From: an uncultured Draconibacterium sp.
GTDB taxonomy: Bacteria; Bacteroidota; Bacteroidia; Bacteroidales; Prolixibacteraceae
Assembly (NCBI RefSeq): GCF_913063105.1
Contig: NZ_CAJXYQ010000015.1
Coordinates: 62,001 to 126,000 of the forward strand
Direction: 5' to 3'
DNA length: 64,000 nucleotides
In this document: piece by piece, positions 17,311 through 26,105 of the stretch
Numbering within the stretch: the first letter of the stretch is position 1
Layout: each line of letters begins with the position of its first letter
The notes under the pieces: generated by a model
Seen by the model: the letters and a program-made list of their open reading frames with translations, nothing else
Told to the model about the DNA's origin: nothing
Database searches by the model: none
Program-made: the position numbers and the translations under genes

Positions 17311-18192
17311 ATGAAAGGAATAATTTTAGCCGGTGGATCAGGCACGCGTCTTTACCCTATTACTCGATCGATCTCGAAACAAATCATTCCGGTTTACGAC
17401 AAACCCATGATTTATTATCCGCTATCGGTATTAATGTTGGCAGGAATACGCGAAATTTTGATTATCTCAACTCCCGAAGATATCGGTTTGTACGAGAAGT
17501 TGTTTGGCGATGGTTCGCAGTTGGGATTAAAACTGGCCTATAAAATACAGCCGTCGCCCGATGGGTTGGCACAGGCATTTATTTTGGGTGAAGAATTTAT
17601 TGGCGACGACAATGTTTGTATGATTTTGGGAGATAATATTTTCTACGGATATAAGTTTCGTGGAATTTTAGAACAAGCAGCTACATTGGAAGATGGAGCC
17701 ATCGTTTTTGGTTATTATGTAACCGATCCGGAGCGCTACGGCGTTGTGGAGTTTGATGAAGAAGGAAAAGTAATTACCATTGAAGAAAAACCCGAGGTGC
17801 CTAAGTCGAACTACGCGGTTACCGGGCTATACTTTTATTCGAATGATGTAGTGCAAAAGGCAAAGAATTTAAAACCTTCAAAAAGAGGCGAGTTGGAAAT
17901 TACCGATTTAAATCGTTTGTACCTTGAAGAAAACAGATTGAATGTAAAATTATTAAGTCGTGGTTTTGCCTGGCTCGATACCGGTACGCATGATAGTTTA
18001 TTACAAGCATCAAATTTTATATCAACCATAGAGCAACGCCAGGGATTAAAAGTTTCATGTATTGAAGAAATTGCGTGGAAAAAGGGATATATAAGTAAAG
18101 AACAGCTTATTGATTTGGCACAACCATTAAGTAAAAACCAATACGGTCAGTATTTACTTAAAATTGCCAACAAAAAATCGCATACATTTTAA
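17311..18192 (+). CDS. rfbA: Glucose-1-phosphate thymidylyltransferase
   Basis: First enzyme of dTDP-L-rhamnose synthesis: glucose-1-phosphate plus dTTP to dTDP-glucose. The nucleotide loop [11 protein letters not shown] is at residues 8-18. [18 protein letters not shown] and [12 protein letters not shown] mark the RfbA/RmlA type. At 293 residues it is full length. First gene of rfbA-rfbC-rfbD, followed by a phosphohexomutase that could supply glucose-1-phosphate. rfbB is not in the cluster. Confidence 0.97.
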   Translation: MKGIILAGGSGTRLYPITRSISKQIIPVYDKPMIYYPLSVLMLAGIREILIISTPEDIGLYEKLFGDGSQLGLKLAYKIQPSPDGLAQAFILGEEFIGDDNVCMILGDNIFYGYKFRGILEQAATLEDGAIVFGYYVTDPERYGVVEFDEEGKVITIEEKPEVPKSNYAVTGLYFYSNDVVQKAKNLKPSKRGELEITDLNRLYLEENRLNVKLLSRGFAWLDTGTHDSLLQASNFISTIEQRQGLKVSCIEEIAWKKGYISKEQLIDLAQPLSKNQYGQYLLKIANKKSHTF

Positions 18193-18214
18193 AAGTTTAT
18201 TGAAATACTATTGA

Positions 18215-18769
18215 ATGAAGATTATTGAAACAGGGTTGCCCGGCTTGGTTGTTATCGAACCACGGGTATTTGAAGATGACAGAGGGTATTTTTTTGAATC
18301 CTATCAGCGCGACAGGTACCTGGAGGCAGGGATTGTAAAACCTTTTATTCAGGATAACGAATCGCGTTCGGTAAAAGGTGTTGTTCGCGGATTGCACTAT
18401 CAGCTGGGAGAAGCATCACAGGCAAAACTGGTTAGAGTGGTGCAGGGCTGTGTGTACGATGTGGCAGTAGATTTGCGCCAGGGATCACCAACTTTTGGAA
18501 AGTGGTTTGGATTAAAAATTGACGAGAATAATAAAAAACAGTTATATGTTCCGCGTGGTTTTGCTCATGGCTTCTCTGTTTTGAGTGAAACAGCTATTTT
18601 TACCTACAAATGCGATAACGTATACAATCGGGATGCTGAACGTTCGATAAATCCGTTTGATGAAAAACTGGGTATTAACTGGCAATTGGGTACTGAAGAA
18701 TGTATTGTTTCAGAAAAAGATACGAAGGCCCCATCGTTTGACAGTGCCCAAATAAATTTTGTTTTTTAA
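18215..18769 (+). CDS. rfbC: dTDP-4-dehydrorhamnose 3,5-epimerase
   Basis: Cupin-fold epimerase, third step of dTDP-L-rhamnose synthesis, cytosolic. It has 184 residues. Family features are FEDDRGYFFESYQ, VRGLHYQ with the catalytic His, VRVVQGCVYDVAVDLR, and VPRGFAHGFSVLS. A 22-base gap follows rfbA, and rfbD starts 5 bases downstream, so all three form one operon. Confidence 0.97.
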   Translation: MKIIETGLPGLVVIEPRVFEDDRGYFFESYQRDRYLEAGIVKPFIQDNESRSVKGVVRGLHYQLGEASQAKLVRVVQGCVYDVAVDLRQGSPTFGKWFGLKIDENNKKQLYVPRGFAHGFSVLSETAIFTYKCDNVYNRDAERSINPFDEKLGINWQLGTEECIVSEKDTKAPSFDSAQINFVF

Positions 18770-18774
18770 CCAGA

Positions 18775-19632
18775 ATGAAAGTATTAGTTACAGGTGCTTA
18801 CGGACAGCTTGGTAACGAAATAAAGTTACTGGCACCGAAATATCCGGGGGTAAAACTGATTTTTACAGATGTAGATACCCTTGATATAACCGATGAAGAG
18901 GCCGTTGAAAAATCTTTTCGCACCAATAAGTTTGATTGCGTAATTAATTGTGCCGCCTACACAGCTGTTGACAAAGCCGAAACAGCTGTTGAAACAGCAC
19001 GGAAGGTTAACGCTTTGGCTCCTCAGATTCTTGCGAAAATTTCAAAAGCGCATAATGCCCGAATGATTCAGGTATCAACCGATTATGTTTTTGCCGGAGA
19101 TGCCCATTTGCCTTACTCCGAAAATGATGAAGTAGGCCCAAATGGTAGTTACGGAAAAACAAAGCTTGAAGGAGAACAACTTTGTATGGTAGAAAATCCG
19201 GAATCGGTAATAATTAGAACTGCCTGGTTGTATTCTTCGTTTGGAAATAATTTTGTAAAAACCATGCTCCGCCTGGGGAAAGAGCGCGAAGAACTTGGCG
19301 TTGTTTACGACCAGGTTGGTTCGCCAACTTTTGCTGCCGATTTGGCTGCAGCTATTTTAGCTATCGTATCAAACGAAAAATTTGTTGCCGGAGTTTACCA
19401 TTATTCAAACGAAGGAGTGGCAAGTTGGTATGATTTTGCAAAGGCAATTTTTGAACTCTCAGAAGTAGCTTGTTCGGTTAACCCGGTATTATCCGAAAAT
19501 TTCCCAACGCCGGCAAAACGTCCGGCTTACAGCGTTTTAAATAAGTCGAAAATAAGAGATACCTATAATTTGAAAATCCCTTATTGGCGCGATAGTTTAA
19601 AGATTTGTATAAAACAATTAGAAAAAAAATAA
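18775..19632 (+). CDS. rfbD: dTDP-4-dehydrorhamnose reductase
   Basis: Extended short-chain dehydrogenase completing dTDP-L-rhamnose. The Rossmann motif GAYGQLG is at residues 7-13. The AYTAVDKAE segment, STDYVFAGD with the catalytic Ser/Thr region, and a YGKTKLEGE Tyr-x3-Lys pair are all visible. 285 residues, normal length. It ends 2 bases before the phosphohexomutase ATG, so the four genes are probably one transcript. Confidence 0.97.
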   Translation: MKVLVTGAYGQLGNEIKLLAPKYPGVKLIFTDVDTLDITDEEAVEKSFRTNKFDCVINCAAYTAVDKAETAVETARKVNALAPQILAKISKAHNARMIQVSTDYVFAGDAHLPYSENDEVGPNGSYGKTKLEGEQLCMVENPESVIIRTAWLYSSFGNNFVKTMLRLGKEREELGVVYDQVGSPTFAADLAAAILAIVSNEKFVAGVYHYSNEGVASWYDFAKAIFELSEVACSVNPVLSENFPTPAKRPAYSVLNKSKIRDTYNLKIPYWRDSLKICIKQLEKK

Positions 19633-19634
19633 CC

Positions 19635-21377
19635 ATGGAAAATCAGGAATTGATGGAAGTAAGAGCGAAAGCGCAGGAATGGCTTTCGGATACTTATGAT
19701 GAAGAAACAAGAATGCAGGTACAGGCCTTGCTTGATGATGAAGACCCAACAGAGTTAATCGATTCTTTTTATCGCAGCCTTGAATTTGGAACCGGTGGAT
19801 TGCGCGGTGTAATGGGCGTAGGCACCAACCGAATGAATATTTACACAGTTGGCGCTGCAACACAGGGACTCAGTAATTACCTGAAAAAGAACTTTGCCGA
19901 CCTTGATGAGATTAAAGTGGCTATTGGCCACGATTGCAGAAATAACAGCCGCCTGTTTTCAGAAACCAGTGCGAAAATATTTGCAGCCAACGGTATTAAA
20001 GCCTATTTGTTTGATGATTTAAGACCTACACCGGAATTATCTTATGCCATTCGCGAGTTGGGTTGCCAAAGCGGCATTATTTTAACAGCTTCGCACAACC
20101 CGAAAGAGTATAACGGCTACAAAGCTTATTGGGAAGATGGTTCACAAATTGTTGGCCCGCACGATGTAAATATTGTAAACGAAGTAGCTAAAATTAAACC
20201 AGAAGACATCAAATTTGATGGGCCGGAAGACCTAATCGAAATTTTAGGAGAAGAAATGGATAATAAATTCCTTGCCGAAGTAAAAAAGGTGTCCATCTCT
20301 CCTGATTTGGTTGAAAAGCACAAAGACATAAAAATTATTTATACGCCAATTCATGGAACAGGTGTAAAGCTAATTCCGGCAGCCTTGCGTGCATTTGGTT
20401 TTACCAATATTTTCAATATTCCGGAGCAGGATGTGGTGAGTGGTGATTTTCCAACGGTAGTTTCGCCAAACCCGGAAGAACCTGCTGCAATGGAAATGGC
20501 CATGAAAAAAGCCGCAGAAATTGATGCAGACGTGGTAATGGCCTCTGATCCTGATTCGGACAGGATTGGCGTGGTATGTAAAAACGATAAAGGCGAATAC
20601 ATCATTGTAAACGGTAACCAAACAGCTTTGCTTTTCTTTTACTACATTATTGTAAAAATGAAAGAAGCCGGCAAACTGAAAGGCGATGAGTTTGTGGTAA
20701 AAACAATTGTTTCAACAGAAATGATTGCCGAAGTTGCCCGCAGAAACAATATTGAATACTTTGATGTGTACACCGGGTTTAAGTTTATTGCCGAGGTAAT
20801 TCGCGACCTCGAAGGTCAGAAAAAATACATCGGTGGTGGCGAAGAAAGTTTTGGCTTTATGCCTTCTGATTTTGTAAGGGATAAAGATGCTGTTTCGTCG
20901 TGTGCATTAATGGCCGAAATTACAGCCTGGGCAATTGACCAGGGAAAAACTTTGTACGAGCTGCTTCAGGATATTTATCTGGAGTATGGTTTCTCGCGCG
21001 AAAAAATGAAATACGTGGTACGTAAAGGAAAATCTGGTGCCGAAGAAATTCAGCAGATTATGACTACCTTCCGTAACGATCCTCCAAAAGAACTGGGTGG
21101 TTCGCCAATGGAGTGGGTTAAAGATTATTCGAACCTCACGGCTAAAAATCTGTTAACAGGCGAGGAAAAGAAAATTGACCAGAAAATTACTTCAAACGTG
21201 CTGCAGTTTTTTACGCAGGACGGAACAAAAATATCGGTACGTCCATCGGGAACAGAACCTAAAATTAAATTCTATTTTGAAGTAGCCGGAAAACTAAATT
21301 CGCGTGAAGATTTTGATGCCGAAGAACAAAAGGCCGATGCAAAAATTGATGCGATAATGGAAGAACTTGGATTGTAA
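19635..21377 (+). CDS. Phospho-sugar mutase (phosphoglucomutase/phosphomannomutase)
   Basis: Alpha-D-phosphohexomutase that interconverts hexose 1- and 6-phosphates. The phosphoserine loop TASHNPKEYNGYK, the metal loop ASDPDSDRIGV, the sugar loop GGEESFGFM and the phosphate-binding SVRPSGTEPKIKFY are all intact. With 580 residues it matches the long PgcA-like phosphoglucomutase group. I take ATG at 19635, since an upstream TTG would read into rfbD. Placement right after rfbACD suggests it supplies glucose-1-phosphate to RfbA, and perhaps to glycogen metabolism. Confidence 0.95.
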   Translation: MENQELMEVRAKAQEWLSDTYDEETRMQVQALLDDEDPTELIDSFYRSLEFGTGGLRGVMGVGTNRMNIYTVGAATQGLSNYLKKNFADLDEIKVAIGHDCRNNSRLFSETSAKIFAANGIKAYLFDDLRPTPELSYAIRELGCQSGIILTASHNPKEYNGYKAYWEDGSQIVGPHDVNIVNEVAKIKPEDIKFDGPEDLIEILGEEMDNKFLAEVKKVSISPDLVEKHKDIKIIYTPIHGTGVKLIPAALRAFGFTNIFNIPEQDVVSGDFPTVVSPNPEEPAAMEMAMKKAAEIDADVVMASDPDSDRIGVVCKNDKGEYIIVNGNQTALLFFYYIIVKMKEAGKLKGDEFVVKTIVSTEMIAEVARRNNIEYFDVYTGFKFIAEVIRDLEGQKKYIGGGEESFGFMPSDFVRDKDAVSSCALMAEITAWAIDQGKTLYELLQDIYLEYGFSREKMKYVVRKGKSGAEEIQQIMTTFRNDPPKELGGSPMEWVKDYSNLTAKNLLTGEEKKIDQKITSNVLQFFTQDGTKISVRPSGTEPKIKFYFEVAGKLNSREDFDAEEQKADAKIDAIMEELGL

Positions 21378-21462
21378 TAAATCATTTACCCTCGCTGTTA
21401 ATGCATAAAACAGCTGGAAATCCAACCTTCAATCGAAAGGAAATTTTTAACAATTAAGAATA

Positions 21463-21487
21463 TGCCCCTCGTTTTTAGCGAGGGGCA
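21463..21487 (+). terminator. GC-rich hairpin after the rfb-mutase operon
   Basis: Arms TGCCCCTCG (21463-21471) and CGAGGGGCA (21479-21487) form a 9-base GC-rich stem with loop TTTTTAG. What follows is AATTTAAAAT, not a T run, so it may be a weak terminator or a 5' processing structure of the DUF1080 mRNA starting 26 bases on. Confidence 0.5.
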
Positions 21488-21513
21488 ATTTAAAATACCT
21501 AAATCAACAAAAA

Positions 21514-22272
21514 ATGAAGATTAAAATTTTAACGCTTGCATTAATTTTTTCTGCAGGATTTGCGATGGCTCAGGAAGAGGATGAGTCGATGGAAATGAAA
21601 CCACAGATGACTGAAATCTGGGATCCGGAGGTGCGGATAATTACTCCTGGCGAAAGCCCTATGGACGCACCGTCGGATGCGATTGTATTATTTGACGGAG
21701 AAGATATTAACCGCGAGTGGACCAACAAAGATGGCGGTGCAGTAGAGTGGGTGGTCGCCGATGGATGTGTAACGGTTAAAAAAGGCACCGGTATTATTAA
21801 AACAAAACGCGTTTTCGACGATTTTCAGCTGCATATCGAGTGGCGTACGCCGGCAGAAGTGGTTGGCAAAAGCCAGGGCCGTGGTAATAGTGGTGTATTT
21901 TTACAAGGCCGCTACGAAGTGCAGGTGCTTGATAATTTTGAAAACCGCACCTACCGTAACGGACAGGCCGGTAGTTTGTACAAACAGCATGCGCCCCTGG
22001 TAAATGCTTGTAAAGCACCGGGAGAGTGGCAGGTGTACGATATAATTTATACGGCTCCACGTTTTAACGACGATGGTACCTTTTTTACCCCGCCTACCGT
22101 AACCGTTTTGCATAATGGCATTTTGGTACAGAACAATTCGAAGTTGCGAGGCCCTACGGAGTATATTGGCATTCCGGAGTATAGTGTTAAAAAACACGGT
22201 GCTGATGTTATTCAGTTGCAAGATCACGGAAATCCGGTGAGTTACCGTAATATTTGGATACGCGAATTATAA
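21514..22272 (+). CDS. Exported DUF1080 (3-keto-disaccharide hydrolase-like) protein
   Basis: 252 residues with a clear signal peptide (cleavage near FAMAQ, residue 20). The rest is a DUF1080 jelly-roll domain resembling concanavalin-like glucanases: AIVLFDGEDINREWTNKDGG, FQLHIEWRTPAEV, GRGNSGVFLQGRYEVQVLDNF and ISYRNIWIREL-type strands. Several DUF1080 proteins hydrolyse 3-keto glycosides or act on glycans; the substrate here is unknown. It is expected in the periplasm or outer surface and stands alone, with its own terminator. Confidence 0.9.
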   Translation: MKIKILTLALIFSAGFAMAQEEDESMEMKPQMTEIWDPEVRIITPGESPMDAPSDAIVLFDGEDINREWTNKDGGAVEWVVADGCVTVKKGTGIIKTKRVFDDFQLHIEWRTPAEVVGKSQGRGNSGVFLQGRYEVQVLDNFENRTYRNGQAGSLYKQHAPLVNACKAPGEWQVYDIIYTAPRFNDDGTFFTPPTVTVLHNGILVQNNSKLRGPTEYIGIPEYSVKKHGADVIQLQDHGNPVSYRNIWIREL

Positions 22273-22278
22273 AAAATG

Positions 22279-22316
22279 AAAAAGAGCAGGAACCTTAAAT
22301 TTCCTGCTCTTTTTTG
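22279..22316. terminator. Bidirectional terminator between DUF1080 and yciI-like genes
   Basis: Perfect arms AAAAGAGCAGGAA (about 22280) and TTCCTGCTCTTTT (22301 onward) with an 8-base loop and flanking A and T runs. It lies between convergent genes, so it can terminate both. Confidence 0.88.
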
Positions 22317-22337
22317 TATTATTTTTCTTTAAAGTCT

Positions 22338-22742
22338 CTATTTAATAACCGTCCCCTTTGCTCCCCACCAATAAAAAGCTTCCATGCTTAAGCGCCCGGC
22401 TTTTACAGCCGGATCGGCACCCTCAAGTTGTAACGCTTCTTCAACTGTTGCTACGTCAAAAATTAACAGCCCACGGTGGTCGCCACCTTCTTCAAAGGGG
22501 CCGGCTACTATTAATTTACCTTCTTCCGATAGCTTGTTTAAATGTGCCAGGTGCTGTTCCTGTATTTTGGCCGCCTGAATGGAATCCTGGCTGCGGGTTT
22601 CGCCTTTGTTCAGCAACATAAAAACATAGCGCTTCATGGTGTAGGTCGTATCCCCTTCGGTATACGAAAATTCACGCTGATTCTGCGCCGAGGCAGAAAT
22701 GGCAAAAGCAAACAGAACTAGTGTAAAAATAATGGCTTTCAT
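22338..22742 (-). CDS. Exported YciI-like protein
   Basis: 134 residues with a signal peptide (ends near SASAQ, residue 20) and a YciI/dimeric alpha-beta-barrel domain: RYVFMLLNKG, QEQHLAHLNKLSEEGKLIVAGPF with the usual His, and DPAVKAGRLSMEAFYWWG. Cytosolic YciI proteins are small ferredoxin-like enzymes of uncertain reaction. An exported copy is less usual. It is the last gene before a bidirectional terminator, 26 bases after msrA. Confidence 0.85.
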   Translation of the reverse strand: MKAIIFTLVLFAFAISASAQNQREFSYTEGDTTYTMKRYVFMLLNKGETRSQDSIQAAKIQEQHLAHLNKLSEEGKLIVAGPFEEGGDHRGLLIFDVATVEEALQLEGADPAVKAGRLSMEAFYWWGAKGTVIK

Positions 22743-22768
22743 GCAAGTAATTTTATAATGGATTTTGC

Positions 22769-23362
22769 TTATTTTTTTAGTTGATCTTTAAATATTTTTT
22801 TAAACTTTTCAAGCTTTGGAGCCACCACAAACTGGCAGTATCCTTGTGTTTTGTTGCGTGCAAAATAGTTAATATGGTAATCTTCGGCAATATAAAACTT
22901 ATCAAATTCGGTAACTTCGGTAACAATTGGTTTGCTGTAAACCTCCTCTTTTTCAAAAAGGTTGATAACGCGTTCAGCCACCTCTTTTTGGTCCTTGCTG
23001 TGATAGAAGATAACAGAGCGGTATTGTGTGCCAACATCGTTTCCTTGTCTGTTCAGGGTAGTTGGGTCGTGTGTCATAAAAAACACTTCCAGTATGTCTG
23101 AAAAGCTTATAATATCGGCATCAAAAGTAATCTGTACTACTTCTGCATGACCCGTTGTGCCTTCGCAAACTTCTTTGTATTTAGGGTTTTTTACATGGCC
23201 TCCGCTGTAGCCTGGTTTTACGTCTGTAACGCCTTTTAATTCCAGGTAAATGGCTTCGGTGCACCAAAAACACCCACCGCCCAGTGTAGCTTTTTGTATA
23301 TTCTTGCTCATCAGTAAATTGGGTATTATTAATATGGAAATAATTACAAGTATTGTTTTCAT
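22769..23362 (-). CDS. msrA: Peptide-methionine (S)-S-oxide reductase MsrA, exported
   Basis: Repairs methionine-S-sulfoxide in proteins. [13 protein letters not shown] carries catalytic Cys31. [29 protein letters not shown] and the YHQ-like [14 protein letters not shown] segments (resolving Cys) follow. A hydrophobic N terminus (residues 1-18) suggests export to the periplasm. At 197 residues it has no fused MsrB. Its ATG overlaps the stop of the upstream membrane gene by 4 bases. Confidence 0.95.
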   Translation of the reverse strand: MKTILVIISILIIPNLLMSKNIQKATLGGGCFWCTEAIYLELKGVTDVKPGYSGGHVKNPKYKEVCEGTTGHAEVVQITFDADIISFSDILEVFFMTHDPTTLNRQGNDVGTQYRSVIFYHSKDQKEVAERVINLFEKEEVYSKPIVTEVTEFDKFYIAEDYHINYFARNKTQGYCQFVVAPKLEKFKKIFKDQLKK

Positions 23363-23655
23363 TTCTTTTTCGGAATAAAGCGTGAAAAAACTTTCTTTTC
23401 AAAATTCCATGCAAATTTAAACTGGCCAAAAATAAAGGCAACAATCAAAAATAAAATCTGGTACACGGGAAAAATTACAATAATGTATAAAGGTATTTTA
23501 AGCCATAGGCTGGCAAAATCGGAAAAGCCAATTAACTCGAAAATAACACGCTTAACGTAAAGAGTTGAGGTTCCGGTTACTGCAAATACAATCAGTATTA
23601 CCAGTACCTGAAAGTTGTTGTTGATATTCCACCTCTGTTTTAGTCGCTCAATCAT
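23359..23655 (-). CDS. Small two-helix membrane protein upstream of msrA
   Basis: 98 residues from the ATG giving [15 protein letters not shown] 24 bases upstream would extend it, but ATG is preferred. Two hydrophobic helices (about residues 15-38 and 50-75) are followed by a basic amphipathic tail. It resembles a Bacteroidota-conserved short membrane family (possibly DUF6787, from memory and not verified). Translationally coupled to msrA by a 4-base overlap, so it may act with it in the envelope. Confidence 0.7.
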   Translation of the reverse strand: MIERLKQRWNINNNFQVLVILIVFAVTGTSTLYVKRVIFELIGFSDFASLWLKIPLYIIVIFPVYQILFLIVAFIFGQFKFAWNFEKKVFSRFIPKKK

Positions 23656-23707
23656 TACTCTTTTTGTTTGTAATAACAAAAGAGCTTGAGGTATGTTTTG
23701 TTAAACT

Positions 23708-24283
23708 TTAAATTATGTGGGTTTGAAAAATGATGTATCCGTATACAGCGAATCGCAGCAAACGAAAAAGGGCGTATTTCAGATAACGTTTTGAGGGGTA
23801 ACCGGCAGAGCCAACCAAAAGACTTACGGCAGCCCACGGTACAGGGGTAAGGGCGGCAACAATAATTAAAAACAATCCATATTTTTTGAGTAAGGGCCAC
23901 TGCTCTTTTAATAGCGTGTTTCTGAATCGTTTAAAACCATCACGATGATAAAAGATACGACCAATTAAGAATGTGGCATAACCCATTAGGTAAGAAACCA
24001 CAGCAAAAAAAGCCAGGTTCATAAAATAATGCGCCAGCGTATCTTTGTTTATGGCCCAAATCATAAAGAGCTCAGGCGGAATGATGCCAAAGAAAAATTC
24101 GGAGAAACAATATACCAGGTAAACCAGCACAGGTTTTGCGTAAACTTTCTCCATCCACTCGTCGGGAGCGTGAGAAATTACCAGTTCTTTAAAAAGGAAG
24201 TAGGCTCCGAGGATAATAATCAGCCATAAAAAACCTTTAAAACCGTTTCGAAGAAGAAATTGCATGCGTGGACTGAGCCTCAT
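23708..24283 (-). CDS. VTT/DedA-like membrane protein
   Basis: 191 residues with about five hydrophobic segments. The middle holds FSEFFFGIIPPELFMIWA and the C-terminal half LTPVPWAAVSLLVGSAGYPSKRYLKYAL, which is like the re-entrant loops with Pro and small residues of the VTT/SNARE-associated (DedA) family. Such proteins include lipid scramblases and undecaprenyl-phosphate flippases; the role here is unassigned. It lies 52 bases upstream of the small membrane protein-msrA pair. Confidence 0.8.
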   Translation of the reverse strand: MRLSPRMQFLLRNGFKGFLWLIIILGAYFLFKELVISHAPDEWMEKVYAKPVLVYLVYCFSEFFFGIIPPELFMIWAINKDTLAHYFMNLAFFAVVSYLMGYATFLIGRIFYHRDGFKRFRNTLLKEQWPLLKKYGLFLIIVAALTPVPWAAVSLLVGSAGYPSKRYLKYALFRLLRFAVYGYIIFQTHII

Positions 24284-24373
24284 AGTTGATTTTAGATTTA
24301 AAACGGTGAAGTTACAATAATTTCTAAGTGAATTAAGGTGGTGTTGAAAGTTTGTTCCCCAATACGTTTTACT

Positions 24374-25894
24374 TTAATTCACGCGTATTGGTTTTAATTC
24401 ATCAAAAAATATATCATTGTTGGGTACGTCAAAGTCGAGTCCTGATATTTCTAAATTGTTGGTGGTATTGAATTTTACCGTACCAAAGCTAAACCAGGCA
24501 TGGGTGTAATCCCAATTTATTTTCCAAACATCGTAGTGCCAGTGTTCCAGCGTGGCGGCAAGTTCTGGTGCATGTTCAAAATAAATTCTGAGTGTATTGT
24601 TTTCCAGTTTTACCTCAATTTTGCCGTAAATAGCAGAATTGTATATACCTGCGTATTTCTCGATGGGAAGTGATGGAGCGGTGTTCGGTACCCTTTTTTC
24701 TTCGCGCGATGAAATCCGGGTGTCCTGCTCCATTTGCTTTTTACTTTGCTCGAGTATTTCTGCCGACCAATCTTTTTCTTCTTCTCCAAGAAATGCATTC
24801 AGTGCATAATAAGTTACCGCTGCTGTTGGGGCATTCATGCCATTGGTAAGAACTACTACGCCCAGTTTCTCATCGGGTATCATGTTTACGCTCGAAATCA
24901 TTCCATCGTATCCGCCACCGTGACTTACACGCAGTCGGCCGTAATAATCAGCCAGTCCCCAGCCCAGTCCATAACCACGGAAGTGAGCGTTAAAATCATT
25001 TGTTTTTGTTCGGTCTACGGTGTAGCTGTTGTGCATTTTCCACATCATGTTTCGCGAATCAGTCGTAAGCAGGGTGTCGTTGCCAATTATTCCGTGATTC
25101 ATGTTGAAAATCATCCACCTGCCCATGTCGTTAACCGACGATATTAAACCGCCCAATGCTGCTACTTCTTCCCAATCTACATACGAAATAGGGTGGTTTT
25201 CGTTGTTTTCAAATGCATGAGGCGTTGCAAAGTTTCCTTGTGGCTCTAATTGTTGCAGCGAATAAATGGTGCGCTTCATTTCCAGGGGCGTTAGAATACG
25301 CTCCTGCACGTTAACTCCCCATGTTTTTCCGGTAACCTTTGCTATAACTTCGCCAGCAGTAATATACATCAGGTTTGAATAGCCAAATCCATCGCGAAAC
25401 TCAAATGCCGGTTCCAAATGTTTTATTCTTTTTATAATCTCTTCCGAAGTTAAATCCGATTTATACCACATGATATCGCCACTAAAAGTTCCGAGCCCCA
25501 CCCGGTGACAGAGCAAATCTTTAATAGTGGTTTGGCTACTTACAAACGGATCGTATAATTCAAAGTAAGGCAGGTGTTTTTGCACCGGATCGTTCCATTC
25601 TAATTTGCCCTCTTCAACCAGCTGTGCAATTATAAAAGCTGTAAAAGCTTTGGTATTCGAGGCAATGGCATAAAGGGTATTGCCATCGGGGCGGCCGGTT
25701 TTTCCAACTTCCATTACACCATATCCTTTATTAAAAACAATTTGGCCATCTTTTACAATCCCTACACTCATACCCGGAATTCCCCAGTCTTTTGTCGTTT
25801 TTTCAAAATAGTTATCCAGTTTATCAAGGTCAACTTCTTGTGCAAAAAGTTGCGTGCATGCCAATGTTAGTAAAGCCGATATAAACCACTTCAT
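24374..25894 (-). CDS. Exported serine hydrolase (class C beta-lactamase/PBP4-like)
   Basis: 506 residues with signal peptide MKWFISALLTLACTQLFAQ. The beta-lactamase-type active site is SNTK (Ser79, Lys82), with YSN at about residue 175 (GYSNLMY) and a third motif HGGG (VSHGGGYDG). The C-terminal roughly 110 residues form a separate beta-rich domain (from IEKYAGIYNSAIYGKIEVKLENN) of the DUF3471 type often attached to these esterase/peptidase-like enzymes. Periplasmic; substrate unknown. It need not be an antibiotic-resistance enzyme. Confidence 0.92.
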   Translation of the reverse strand: MKWFISALLTLACTQLFAQEVDLDKLDNYFEKTTKDWGIPGMSVGIVKDGQIVFNKGYGVMEVGKTGRPDGNTLYAIASNTKAFTAFIIAQLVEEGKLEWNDPVQKHLPYFELYDPFVSSQTTIKDLLCHRVGLGTFSGDIMWYKSDLTSEEIIKRIKHLEPAFEFRDGFGYSNLMYITAGEVIAKVTGKTWGVNVQERILTPLEMKRTIYSLQQLEPQGNFATPHAFENNENHPISYVDWEEVAALGGLISSVNDMGRWMIFNMNHGIIGNDTLLTTDSRNMMWKMHNSYTVDRTKTNDFNAHFRGYGLGWGLADYYGRLRVSHGGGYDGMISSVNMIPDEKLGVVVLTNGMNAPTAAVTYYALNAFLGEEEKDWSAEILEQSKKQMEQDTRISSREEKRVPNTAPSLPIEKYAGIYNSAIYGKIEVKLENNTLRIYFEHAPELAATLEHWHYDVWKINWDYTHAWFSFGTVKFNTTNNLEISGLDFDVPNNDIFFDELKPIRVN

Positions 25895-26035
25895 AATAAT
25901 AATTTTAAGACGAGTAAAAGTAGATTATTTTTTCGATTAATATAATTTACGACGCTTGTTGCAAACCATGGTTCTTAATTCAAAAAAGATTCGAAACATT
26001 ACCTTAACGTAGCAACTAAATTGAATGTTCAGAAA

Positions 26036-26064
26036 TTGAAATTGAGCTTGAACATTTATTTTTG
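26036..26064 (+). promoter_or_regulatory. Promoter of the outer-membrane barrel gene
   Basis: TTG at 26036-26038, an 18-base spacer, then TATTTTTG at 26057-26064 followed by CGCG. This fits the Bacteroidota promoter and lies 42 bases before the ATG. Confidence 0.6.
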
Positions 26065-26105
26065 CGCGCTGTTTTTCAATGTTTATAACTTAAATCAATC
26101 AGAAG

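Noticed and set aside
21463..21487. A riboswitch for the DUF1080 gene at the GC-rich hairpin.
   Set aside because: It is a simple stem with no conserved riboswitch core, and more likely a weak terminator.
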